Shown: positions 1 to 7,473 of the stretch, one piece after another
Numbering within the stretch: the first letter of the stretch is position 1
How the letters are laid out: every line of letters starts with the position of its first letter
Assembly: GCA_903953455.1 (NCBI GenBank)
Contig: CAJBJW010000195.1
Span: forward strand, 1 to 25,272
Origin: an uncultured Pseudomonadota bacterium
Lineage (GTDB): Bacteria > Pseudomonadota > Gammaproteobacteria > Methylococcales > Methylomonadaceae
Length of the DNA stretch: 25,272 nt
Direction of reading: 5' to 3'
Translations under genes and position numbers: made by a program
Notes under the pieces: model-generated
Database searches by the model: none
Told to the model about the DNA's origin: nothing
What the model saw: only the letters and a program-made list of their open reading frames with translations

Positions 1-2449
1 CATCAAGTACTAATTTACTGCCATCCTCAATTTTGTCAACGGAATCGTTAATTAATAATTTTATTTCACCTGCTGCTGTAGCGGCTCGTTGCGCTAAGCT
101 ACGTACTTCACTTGCCACCACCGCAAAGCCTCTGCCTTGTTCGCCTGCTCTTGCGGCTTCAACGGCTGCATTTAAGGCTAATATATTGGTTTGGAATGAA
201 ATGCTATCAATGACTGAAATAATATCGACGACTTTGCGAGATGACTCGTGAATCTCCTGCATCGTATCAACAACACGTGTAATGACTTTAACGCCTTTTG
301 TTGCAATATCTGACGTGTTTACTACGAACGTATTAGCATAATTTGCATTTTCTGTATTCGCTTGGACGGTTGAATTTAATTCGTGCATACTCGCTGCCGT
401 TTCTTCCAATGCGCCCGCTTGTGAGGTAGTACGATTTGATAAATCATGATTACTGGCCGCAATTTCTTTTGAGCTGGAGCTGAGGCTATCGGTAATGTTT
501 TTAATTAGTTCGACAATTTCGGTTAATTTTTGAACGGTATTATTGGCATTGTTTTTAATATTTTCAAAATCACCCGTGTATTGCGTGGTGATTTTTTTAT
601 TTAAATTGCCTTGTGCAAGTGCATTAAATACATCGGCAATATCACCATAACTTTTTTCACATGTTTCGAGGAGTATATTGAGTCCTTCTGCGATATCTTT
701 GAAAAAACCACCCTTAGCGTCTACTCGCACGCGATTTCTAAAATTCCCGCTAATAGCATCTTCGACAATTTTGGAAATTTGATTTTCCATTGCTGATTCG
801 ACGGTAATGTTTTTCCACTGTGTCGCCCGACCGACGTAATTATTTTGCTCGTCGTAAACGGAAATGACGGTTAAACGCAGTTTTTTCCCTCCTAAATTAA
901 TATACATAATTTTGGGATCTTTACTTTGTTCGCTAAAGGTATTCTGATCTTCTTGCGTTTCTAAGTACGTTGAAATGCGCTGACCAAACATCCCTTCGAT
1001 TGAAAAATTGGGAATGCGTTTTGATAATTCATCACTCATTTCTGTCCATAACATTTTAGCAGCGACATTCATGTAAACCAATTCACGGCGACTATTTGCA
1101 AGTGTCACGGGCATACGTACTTCATCAAGCGCTTGTTTAATTCGAAGCATCTCCCTTGCTGAGCGTTGGTCTTCAGCGGCTTCAAAACCAAATTTAATAC
1201 CAATCATTTTAATGCCTTGCATAATACTGCCAAGTTCATTTTTAGAGAATTCATTAACGGGAATGTAGTTTCCTTCTGATACTTGCTCAAGCATCTCTGT
1301 TGCGCGTTTGATTGGGCGCAAAATACTGAGTAATGTAAACGTTGACCAAATCAGATAGAGCATTGCAGCAACTACACCAATGCTAATAATATAGTTGTGA
1401 AACTGCGTCATCACATGCGTTGAAAGTAGTTGGTTTTCACGAATATGCTTATCAATTTGGTTTTGATGAAAATCAACTATTTCATCTATGTTTTGAATAA
1501 AGTCGGTATCTACGTTTTTCACTAGGTTATCGACAACGAAAATACTATGAATATTGTCAGTTTGATATAGATTGAGTGCGGCGTGATATTTCACCATTAA
1601 ATCATGATGATTTTTCAGTGCATTATCAGTTAAATCTAAAATTTCTTTTTCAGGCATGTCACGCATCAAATTGGTAAGCGCGATTAAGTTGTCTGTGATT
1701 TTTTTTCCTCTTTCGTCAAATGCGTTAACGGATTTGACAAACATGGCAGGATCTTGTCCACGCAATAAGGCATTTTTGAATTCTTGGATTTGGTCTTCAT
1801 ATTCAACCTCAATAGTTCTTGATATATTGACTCCTTTGGCATGTATTTCAACATTTTCCATGTTTTCTTGTGAAAACGTTTGAAGGTTTTTAAGAACAAC
1901 ATTACTATAAATAGCAATGGTTGCGAAAAGAATCAACGAAGTGATAACTAATGTATGTAATTTGGTTTTGATTGAAGCATGATTGAATTGTCTAACGAAG
2001 AATTGAGTGAAACCGGGATGGATGACTTCCCCACCATCCAGTTTAATGCGACTTTTGCCACTTTGAATTTTTTGATACAAAGCAGTCGCTTGTGAAATTT
2101 CTTCTGTAGAGGCTTTTGTGCGAACTGATAAATAACCAATAATTTGGCTATTTTCAAAAACCGGCATAATATTCGCTCGGACCCAATAGAAGCCGCCATG
2201 TTTTATGCTATTTTTAATCACGCCCGTCCAAGAGCGTCCCGATTGAAGCGTTTTCCATAAATCAGCAAAGACATCTTTAGGCATATCAGGGTGGCGTAAA
2301 ATGCTGTGGGGAGCATTAATCAACTCACTTTTTGTATGGCCGCCTATGCGAACTAAATCATCATTCGCATAGGTGATGATGCCTTTTAAATCTGTTTTAG
2401 AAACGATCAAATCCGTATCGGTAAGGACATATTCTTGATTCGTAAGCAT
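1..2449 (-). CDS. Aer-like methyl-accepting chemotaxis protein with two PAS domains (C-terminus beyond window)
   Basis: Membrane chemoreceptor that signals to CheA/CheW. The frame is open for 816 residues from the ATG at 2449 and runs off the left edge. The N-terminal PAS domain (about 1-125) closely resembles E. coli Aer: HPDMP at 53-57, W65, W74 and FYWVRAN at 87-93. N29, F61 and N80 align with Aer N34, F66 and N85, positions implicated in FAD binding, so redox or oxygen sensing is likely. TM1 lies near 165-186 and TM2 near 351-375, enclosing about 165 probably periplasmic helical residues, which Aer itself lacks. A HAMP region follows (about 374-425), then a second PAS (about 435-550), then the MA signalling domain. 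The highly conserved hairpin tip (QTNILALNAAVEAARAGEQG) is near 750-770. No good ribosome binding site precedes the ATG. The HAMP and second PAS boundaries are estimates. Confidence 0.93.
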   Translation of the reverse strand, partial: MLTNQEYVLTDTDLIVSKTDLKGIITYANDDLVRIGGHTKSELINAPHSILRHPDMPKDVFADLWKTLQSGRSWTGVIKNSIKHGGFYWVRANIMPVFENSQIIGYLSVRTKASTEEISQATALYQKIQSGKSRIKLDGGEVIHPGFTQFFVRQFNHASIKTKLHTLVITSLILFATIAIYSNVVLKNLQTFSQENMENVEIHAKGVNISRTIEVEYEDQIQEFKNALLRGQDPAMFVKSVNAFDERGKKITDNLIALTNLMRDMPEKEILDLTDNALKNHHDLMVKYHAALNLYQTDNIHSIFVVDNLVKNVDTDFIQNIDEIVDFHQNQIDKHIRENQLLSTHVMTQFHNYIISIGVVAAMLYLIWSTFTLLSILRPIKRATEMLEQVSEGNYIPVNEFSKNELGSIMQGIKMIGIKFGFEAAEDQRSAREMLRIKQALDEVRMPVTLANSRRELVYMNVAAKMLWTEMSDELSKRIPNFSIEGMFGQRISTYLETQEDQNTFSEQSKDPKIMYINLGGKKLRLTVISVYDEQNNYVGRATQWKNITVESAMENQISKIVEDAISGNFRNRVRVDAKGGFFKDIAEGLNILLETCEKSYGDIADVFNALAQGNLNKKITTQYTGDFENIKNNANNTVQKLTEIVELIKNITDSLSSSSKEIAASNHDLSNRTTSQAGALEETAASMHELNSTVQANTENANYANTFVVNTSDIATKGVKVITRVVDTMQEIHESSRKVVDIISVIDSISFQTNILALNAAVEAARAGEQGRGFAVVASEVRSLAQRAATAAGEIKLLINDSVDKIEDGSKLVLD

Positions 2450-2554
2450 GTTAATTCACAGTTAAGGGTTAAAATTTATAAAATTGCAATTCGTTGACAT
2501 AAATAAATTCTAATTCGTGTTCACTTTAACACGCTATAAATTTAATATGACCAT

Positions 2555-2560
2555 TATAAT
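2555..2560 (+). promoter_or_regulatory. Candidate -10 element for the thiD operon
   Basis: A perfect TATAAT lies 76 bases before the GTG start of thiD, in the gap between divergent genes. No convincing -35 sits 16-18 bases upstream. I see no THI-box/TPP riboswitch in this leader, so thiamine control at this site is not supported by sequence. Confidence 0.35.
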
Positions 2561-2575
2561 AGGCTTTATGTTCTG

Positions 2576-2602
2576 TTATCGGTAGCGCAGCATTTTTTTG
2601 TA
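2576..2602 (-). promoter_or_regulatory. Candidate sigma-28 (FliA) promoter for the chemoreceptor gene
   Basis: On the minus strand ACCGATAA (2583-2576) is one base off the flagellar sigma-28 -10 consensus GCCGATAA. An 11-base spacer separates it from TACAAAAA (2602-2595), a poor match to TAAAGTTT. Transcription from here would give a leader of about 120 bases. Chemoreceptor genes are often FliA-controlled, which supports the idea, but the weak -35 leaves it tentative. Confidence 0.33.
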
Positions 2603-2636
2603 ATCAACATCGCACAATCTACAGCAAAGGAAAACA

Positions 2637-3422
2637 GTGTTTATGAATCACATGCAACGCCCAGTAGTCGTTTCATTTTCAGGGCATGATCCCAGTGGTG
2701 GCGCAGGTATTCAAGCAGACATTGAAACCATAACGAGTCATCAGTGTCATGCGGCAAGTATTATTACGTGTTTAACTACGCAGAATACTTTAAATATAGC
2801 AAAAATTATGCCGCAAAAGCATGAGGATATTATTCATCAAGCTGACATATTGCTGCGTGATATGCCGGTGCATGCATTTAAAATTGGTTTAATTGGTCAC
2901 GATGACGTAGCACACGCTATTTATGACGTAATTCAAAAATATCCTCTTATTCCCGTAGTTTTAGATCCTATTCTTGCTGCAGGGGGGGGTAAAGATTTAG
3001 CAGATACGGCCTTAATGGATACGATTCGAACACTTTTGTTACCATTAACAACGATATTAACGCCAAATTTTAAGGAGGCTAAGCGTTTAACGCAACTAGA
3101 TGATGTTAATGAGTGTGGTGCGCGTTTGCTTGATTTAGGAGCTGAATACGTTTTGGTGACAGGTGGCGATGAAAAAACAGAAAGTGTGGTGAATCAATTA
3201 TTCAGTGAAAACCATCATGAAAGTTATACATGGTCAAGATTGCCGTTGCATTATCATGGGTCAGGTTGTACCTTAGCGTCAAGTATCGCGTCCTTATTAG
3301 CGCTTGGTGTGTCGCCAGTTCAGGCAATCAATGATGCGCAAGAATATACATGGCATAGTTTGCAAAGTGCTTATCAAACAGGGGGTGGCCAAGTGAATCC
3401 TAATCGATTATTTTGGAGGTAA
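2637..3422 (+). CDS. thiD: Hydroxymethylpyrimidine / phosphomethylpyrimidine kinase
   Basis: Cytosolic ribokinase-fold enzyme that phosphorylates HMP and HMP-P to HMP-PP, the pyrimidine precursor of thiamine. The N-terminal SGHDPSGGAGIQADIE (15-30) is the family's substrate-site signature. LTPNFKEA is near 141-148, VTGG near 174-177, and the anion-hole GSGC loop is at 208-211. The length of 261 residues is usual. Three starts are possible: GTG 2637 (AAGGA five bases upstream), ATG 2643 (11 bases from the same site) and ATG 2652, where most homologues seem to begin. It abuts thiE with no spacer. A run of eight G (2982-2989) encodes part of the AAGGG stretch. This is the single-domain form, not fused to ThiE or TenA. 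Confidence 0.95.
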   Translation: MFMNHMQRPVVVSFSGHDPSGGAGIQADIETITSHQCHAASIITCLTTQNTLNIAKIMPQKHEDIIHQADILLRDMPVHAFKIGLIGHDDVAHAIYDVIQKYPLIPVVLDPILAAGGGKDLADTALMDTIRTLLLPLTTILTPNFKEAKRLTQLDDVNECGARLLDLGAEYVLVTGGDEKTESVVNQLFSENHHESYTWSRLPLHYHGSGCTLASSIASLLALGVSPVQAINDAQEYTWHSLQSAYQTGGGQVNPNRLFWR

Positions 3423-3428
3423 ATGGCC

Positions 3429-4058
3429 ATGCTTCCCATGCCTAAAAATGGACTTTACGCCATCACACACACAGAAAATCAATCTATTGACGCCATTTTG
3501 GCGCAAACGCATGCTGTTTTGCGTGGTGGTGCAAAGATTGTGCAATACCGAGATAAAAAGCCAATTGATGCATTAATGCTTGCCAAAGAATTGGTGCAAC
3601 TTTGTCATCGATTCCAGGTTCCTTTGATAATTAACGATAATGTAGAGTTGGCATTAGCTGCGGGTGCGGATGGTGTTCATTTGGGTGAAAGCGATGACAG
3701 TATTCAGCAGGCCCGAGTCCAATTAGGCGGTAACGCGATTATTGGGATGTCTTGTTATAATAATACAGAGCGTGCTGTCTATGCGCAAAGACAAGGAGCA
3801 AATTATGTGGCTTTTGGCAGGTTTTTTGCTTCTAGTACTAAGCCATTAGCAGCACCAGCGCAATTAGAAACGTTGACGAAGGCAAAAAAGATCATAGGTA
3901 TTCCGGTTGTGGCTATTGGAGGTATTTTGCCTGAAAACGGGCGCGATTTAATTCATGCTGGAGCAGATATATTGGCGGTTATTGGTGGTTTGATAACAAA
4001 GGAACCTGAATTGTCCGCTCGTGTTTACGATAATTTATTTGCATTGAAGTTACATTAA
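3429..4058 (+). CDS. thiE: Thiamine-phosphate synthase
   Basis: TIM-barrel enzyme that couples HMP-PP to thiazole phosphate to form thiamine phosphate. Counting from the upstream ATG at 3423, the family motifs are VQYRDK (40-45), ND (71-72), GADGVHLG (81-88), the ANYVAFG strand (126-132) and PVVAIGGI (161-168), all in order. GGAGG at 3415-3419 sits 9 bases before ATG 3429 but only 3 before ATG 3423, so 3429 is the better start; the in-frame ATG at 3423 directly follows the thiD stop and remains possible. The Shine-Dalgarno site lies inside the end of thiD, which indicates translational coupling. ThiD and ThiE are consecutive pathway steps, so the operon is functionally coherent. thiC and thiG are not in the window. 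Confidence 0.95.
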   Translation: MLPMPKNGLYAITHTENQSIDAILAQTHAVLRGGAKIVQYRDKKPIDALMLAKELVQLCHRFQVPLIINDNVELALAAGADGVHLGESDDSIQQARVQLGGNAIIGMSCYNNTERAVYAQRQGANYVAFGRFFASSTKPLAAPAQLETLTKAKKIIGIPVVAIGGILPENGRDLIHAGADILAVIGGLITKEPELSARVYDNLFALKLH

Positions 4059-4079
4059 TTTGTCGGAAGTTGGCACATT

Positions 4080-4808
4080 ATGTTGGTTCGAACGTTTTTA
4101 ATTTTACTTATTTTTGGATTTTTTATGACAGAAAAAAATGCTAATGCACTACAAAGCATTCAAATTCCAGCAACGTCAACACACAAGTATTCGGTTATAT
4201 GGCTGCATGGATTAGGCGCGGATGGTCATGATTTCGAAGGGATTGTGCCAGAGCTCAATTTAATTGATTCTTCGAGTATTCGCTTTATTTTTCCTCATGC
4301 TCCCGTGCAAGCAATTACAGTGAATCGCGGCATGGAAATGCGGGCATGGTATGATATTTTAAGTATGGATGAACTGCAGCGAGAAGTAGATGTGGCAGGT
4401 ATTGAGCGTTCTACTCTTTTAGTCAATCAATTAATTCAAAAAGAAATTGATCGAGGCATTCCTTCTAGCAATATTCTCCTTGTCGGTTTTTCTCAAGGAG
4501 GCGTTTTAGCGTTGCATGCTGGTTTACGTTATCCTGAGCAGCTTGCAGGAATTATTGCTTTATCTGCGTATCTGCCAACACTTGACAGTTTAAAAACACA
4601 ACGCGCACCAGCTAATAACAATACACCTATTTTCATGTCTCATGGCATTATTGATTCAGTAGTTGCGGTTGAAACAGGAAAAGCGGCATTTGATGGCTTA
4701 AAAGAGTTAGGTTATCACATTGAATGGCATGATTATGTTATGGAACATAGTGTCTGTGTGGAAGAAATTGAGCAAATTGCGCAGTTTATTAATTCGGTTT
4801 TTAAATGA
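4080..4808 (+). CDS. Carboxylesterase / phospholipase-like serine hydrolase (alpha/beta fold)
   Basis: Small alpha/beta hydrolase of the carboxylesterase II (Abhydrolase_2) family, which cleaves short-chain esters or acyl-thioesters. HGLGAD (44-49) forms the oxyanion region and GFSQGG is the nucleophile elbow. The Asp of HGIIDSVV and the His of MEHSVC complete the triad near the C-terminus. The 242 residues exceed the usual ~220 because of a hydrophobic N-terminus ending in ANA-LQ, which looks like a secretory signal peptide. An internal ATG at 4125, six bases after GGA, would give a normal cytosolic form. It follows thiE by 21 bases and overlaps the ABC gene by ATGA, so it is probably in the same transcript. 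The substrate cannot be told from sequence. Confidence 0.88.
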   Translation: MLVRTFLILLIFGFFMTEKNANALQSIQIPATSTHKYSVIWLHGLGADGHDFEGIVPELNLIDSSSIRFIFPHAPVQAITVNRGMEMRAWYDILSMDELQREVDVAGIERSTLLVNQLIQKEIDRGIPSSNILLVGFSQGGVLALHAGLRYPEQLAGIIALSAYLPTLDSLKTQRAPANNNTPIFMSHGIIDSVVAVETGKAAFDGLKELGYHIEWHDYVMEHSVCVEEIEQIAQFINSVFK

Positions 4809-6412
4809 TTCAATCGGTCAGTTTATTTGCTGTTAAAGACTTAACGGTTAAGTTTAATGATGTTAGTGTGGTTGATGGCATTAGCTTTGATATTCACGCT
4901 GGGGAAACATTTGCCCTCGTAGGTGAGTCTGGTTCTGGTAAATCGATGACGGCACTCGCTGCGCTCAATATTTTGCCATATAACGCCGTGGTAGATAGCG
5001 CGGTTATGATTTTGCAGAACGATAATTTAGCGCATTTTACAGAGCAAGAATGGTGCAAAGTGCGTGGACGACGGATTGCAATTATTTTTCAAGACCCTAT
5101 TGCCTCGCTGAATCCAGTGATGAAAATAGGTGCGCAGATTGCTGAAGTAATGAAGTTGCATTTTGATTTACCTAAACAAGCGATAAAGCACCGTGTAGTT
5201 GAGCTACTTGAACAAGTAGAATTACCAAATGCTTCAAAACGTCTGAATGATTATCCTCATCAGCTTTCTGGAGGTCAGCGCCAGCGCGTCATGATTGCGA
5301 TGGCGCTTGCTGGGCAGCCAGATTTGCTAATTGCAGATGAACCTACAACGGCTTTAGATGTGACGATTCAAGCGCAAATTTTAGATTTGCTTAAATCCAT
5401 TCAAAAAAAAACTGGCATGGCGCTTTGGCTCATTAGTCATGATTTAGCGCTTGTCGCCAGTATTGCACAGCGCGTAGCGGTTATGCAAAAAGGAAAAATT
5501 GTCGAAGTAGGGCAAGCGCAAGCTATTTTCGATAACCCTAAGCATCCCTATACCCAAAAATTAATTGCCGCGCTGCCATCGATGCAAAGTTGTGAGTCGA
5601 GAGCAATGAAGCCGGATGCAAAATCGTTTCTTGAGGTACGACATTTTTCGTGTTTTTATCCTATTCGCAAAGGTATTTTTAAGCGTGTAGTGGATTACGT
5701 TCGCGCGGTAGATGATGTGAGCTTTACTTTGCAGCGTGGAAAAACATTGGCGTTGGTTGGTGAGTCTGGTTGTGGTAAAACCACATTAGGTAAAGCACTG
5801 CTCCATTTAATTCCATTTAATAGTGGTGAGGTATTTTTAGATGGCATTGCTTTTCACAATTTGTCGAATGAGTCACTGCGTCAAGAACGTGCTGCTATGC
5901 AAATTATTTTTCAAGATCCTTTTTCATCAATGAATCCGCGTTTACTCGTTGGCGACATTATTGCTGAAGGTCTAAGCGCGTTGCGGCCTGAAATGGCAAT
6001 AAGTGAGCGTGAGGAACGTGTTCGCAAATTATTGCAGCGCGTCGAATTACCTGAAGAAGCGATGTATCGTTATCCGCATGAATTTTCTGGCGGTCAACGT
6101 CAGCGCATATGTATTGCTCGAGCGCTTGCTGTTGAACCTAAAGTCATTATTTGTGATGAGCCAACAAGTGCTTTAGATGTGTCTGTGCAATCGCAAATTA
6201 TTCAATTGCTTAAAACACTTCAAGAAGAGCAGGGCATGAGTTATTTATTTATTACTCATGATTTGGCGGTGGTGTCTGAAATTGCAGATGAGGTGGCAGT
6301 GATGTATCGAGGAAAGATTGTCGAGCAAGGCGCGGTTGCGCAGATACTCACGCAACCTCAACATGCTTATACGCAGAAATTAATTTCGGCTATTCCTTGC
6401 GCAGTAAATTAA
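4805..6412 (+). CDS. ABC transporter ATP-binding protein, two fused ATPase domains (YejF-like, peptide-type)
   Basis: Cytoplasmic ATPase of a peptide-type ABC importer (DppD/OppD with DppF/OppF fused, as in YejF and GsiA). Domain 1 has Walker A GESGSGKS (40-47), signature LSGGQRQR (154-161), Walker B LLIADEP (174-180) and SHD at 211-213. Domain 2 has Walker A GESGCGKT (319-326), signature FSGGQRQR (427-434), Walker B VIICDEP and a THD switch. Each half ends with the peptide-importer C-terminal motif (HPYTQKLIAALP near 247-258; HAYTQKLISAIP). Both sites look catalytically complete. The length of 535 residues is typical. No permease or binding-protein gene adjoins it, so partners must be elsewhere. 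The start codon lies in the ATGA overlap with the esterase. Its stop overlaps that of convergent fdsD. Confidence 0.92.
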   Translation: MIQSVSLFAVKDLTVKFNDVSVVDGISFDIHAGETFALVGESGSGKSMTALAALNILPYNAVVDSAVMILQNDNLAHFTEQEWCKVRGRRIAIIFQDPIASLNPVMKIGAQIAEVMKLHFDLPKQAIKHRVVELLEQVELPNASKRLNDYPHQLSGGQRQRVMIAMALAGQPDLLIADEPTTALDVTIQAQILDLLKSIQKKTGMALWLISHDLALVASIAQRVAVMQKGKIVEVGQAQAIFDNPKHPYTQKLIAALPSMQSCESRAMKPDAKSFLEVRHFSCFYPIRKGIFKRVVDYVRAVDDVSFTLQRGKTLALVGESGCGKTTLGKALLHLIPFNSGEVFLDGIAFHNLSNESLRQERAAMQIIFQDPFSSMNPRLLVGDIIAEGLSALRPEMAISEREERVRKLLQRVELPEEAMYRYPHEFSGGQRQRICIARALAVEPKVIICDEPTSALDVSVQSQIIQLLKTLQEEQGMSYLFITHDLAVVSEIADEVAVMYRGKIVEQGAVAQILTQPQHAYTQKLISAIPCAVN

Positions 6413-6630
6413 GCACTAATGCGGCTAATGGCTGTTTTTGCTAAAGGCGATAAGCCTTCGCCATCATGTTGGGTGATATGTGCAATTATTGCTTTGCGCA
6501 TTCGTAAGTCCCAAGATTTAACTATATGATTTCTCATACCTTCAGCGGCCACTTCTTTGTCTGGATCAGCGTTGAAAAAATTGCTGATATCATTGGCCAT
6601 TTTTACTAATGTATTAATATTTGAACTCAT
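6409..6630 (-). CDS. fdsD: NAD-dependent formate dehydrogenase subunit delta
   Basis: Small protein of 73 residues matching the FdsD family, which is required for active soluble NAD-linked formate dehydrogenase. Family features are the N-terminal VKMANDISNFF helix (about 9-19) and the RNHIVKSWDLRMR stretch (33-45). It is the last gene of the fds operon, 6 bases after fdhD. The final stop codon overlaps the stop of the convergent ABC gene within TTAA (6409-6412). I see no terminator between them, so the two transcripts probably overlap. Confidence 0.9.
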   Translation of the reverse strand: MSSNINTLVKMANDISNFFNADPDKEVAAEGMRNHIVKSWDLRMRKAIIAHITQHDGEGLSPLAKTAISRISA

Positions 6631-6636
6631 AATTCT

Positions 6637-7473
6637 CTACTCTGTAAATCGTTGTGGATGACTATAAATAACGCAAGAAGACTCTCGCGCAAATCCGATT
6701 AATGTTAATCCGGATTCTTGTGCTAAACGAATGGCTAACGCTGTAGGTGCTGAAATTGCCACTAAAATGGATACGCCAACGGCTGTCGCCTTTTGCACCA
6801 TTTCATAACTCGCACGACTGGTTGTCACCATAAATCCGCAAGTAAAATCAGTGTTACGTTTAAGCAAGGCACCAATTAGCTTATCAAGTGCATTGTGTCT
6901 TCCTACGTCTTCGCGCAATTCAACCATTCCCTCTTCTGGATTTACCCATGCAACTGCATGGATTGCGCCTGTTAATTGATTGAGTTTTTGTTGTATTGGC
7001 AAAGCATATAGTGCACTTGTGAGTTGCGATGCGGTAATTGTTAAATCACTTTTGACCGACCTCGACGGTTTGATTGCTTGTTTTAGCGTCGTTGCACCAC
7101 ACAAGCCACACCCAGTTCGCCCTGTTAAATTACGTCCTTTACTGGCTAACCCTTGAAACCGCTCATCGGGTATTTTTAGCTGAACTTCAACGCCATTAGC
7201 GCGTTGATATACTTTTGCCGATTGTAATTCTGATGCATGCGCAATAATGCCCTCTGTTAAACTAAAACCTAGAGCAAAATCGTCCAGATTTGTTGGTGTT
7301 GCAAGCATCACTACATGTGAAACCCCGTTGTACATTAAAACAACGGGAACTTCTTCAGCAACAAAGTCATCAACGTGTGAATTAACACCATTTTGCCATC
7401 GGTCTACAGAAATAGATTGATAACTTGACCAGCCTAATTCTAAAACCGATGACAATAAGGCATCATTAGCCAT
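6637..7473 (-). CDS. fdhD: Formate dehydrogenase accessory sulfurtransferase
   Basis: FdhD carries sulfur from the cysteine desulfurase IscS to the molybdenum bis-MGD cofactor of formate dehydrogenase, a step needed for activity. The conserved cysteine pair is Cys122/Cys125 in TGCGLCGA, equivalent to E. coli Cys121/Cys124. Also conserved are DFALGFSLTEGII (65-77) and REDVGRHNALDKLIGALL, the cofactor-binding helix. The length of 278 residues is normal. The start at 7473 overlaps the end of fdsA by 8 bases, so the two are coupled. In the fdsGBACD naming scheme this gene is fdsC. Confidence 0.96.
   Translation of the reverse strand: MANDALLSSVLELGWSSYQSISVDRWQNGVNSHVDDFVAEEVPVVLMYNGVSHVVMLATPTNLDDFALGFSLTEGIIAHASELQSAKVYQRANGVEVQLKIPDERFQGLASKGRNLTGRTGCGLCGATTLKQAIKPSRSVKSDLTITASQLTSALYALPIQQKLNQLTGAIHAVAWVNPEEGMVELREDVGRHNALDKLIGALLKRNTDFTCGFMVTTSRASYEMVQKATAVGVSILVAISAPTALAIRLAQESGLTLIGFARESSCVIYSHPQRFTE

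Noticed and set aside
1684..2199. Short minus-strand open frames inside the chemoreceptor region
   Set aside because: They are out of frame with the continuous 816-residue receptor reading frame, which matches PAS and MCP motifs throughout.
2450..2636. TPP riboswitch before thiD
   Set aside because: No THI-box core (CUGAGA or the GAACCUGAUC-like segment) is present in the gap.
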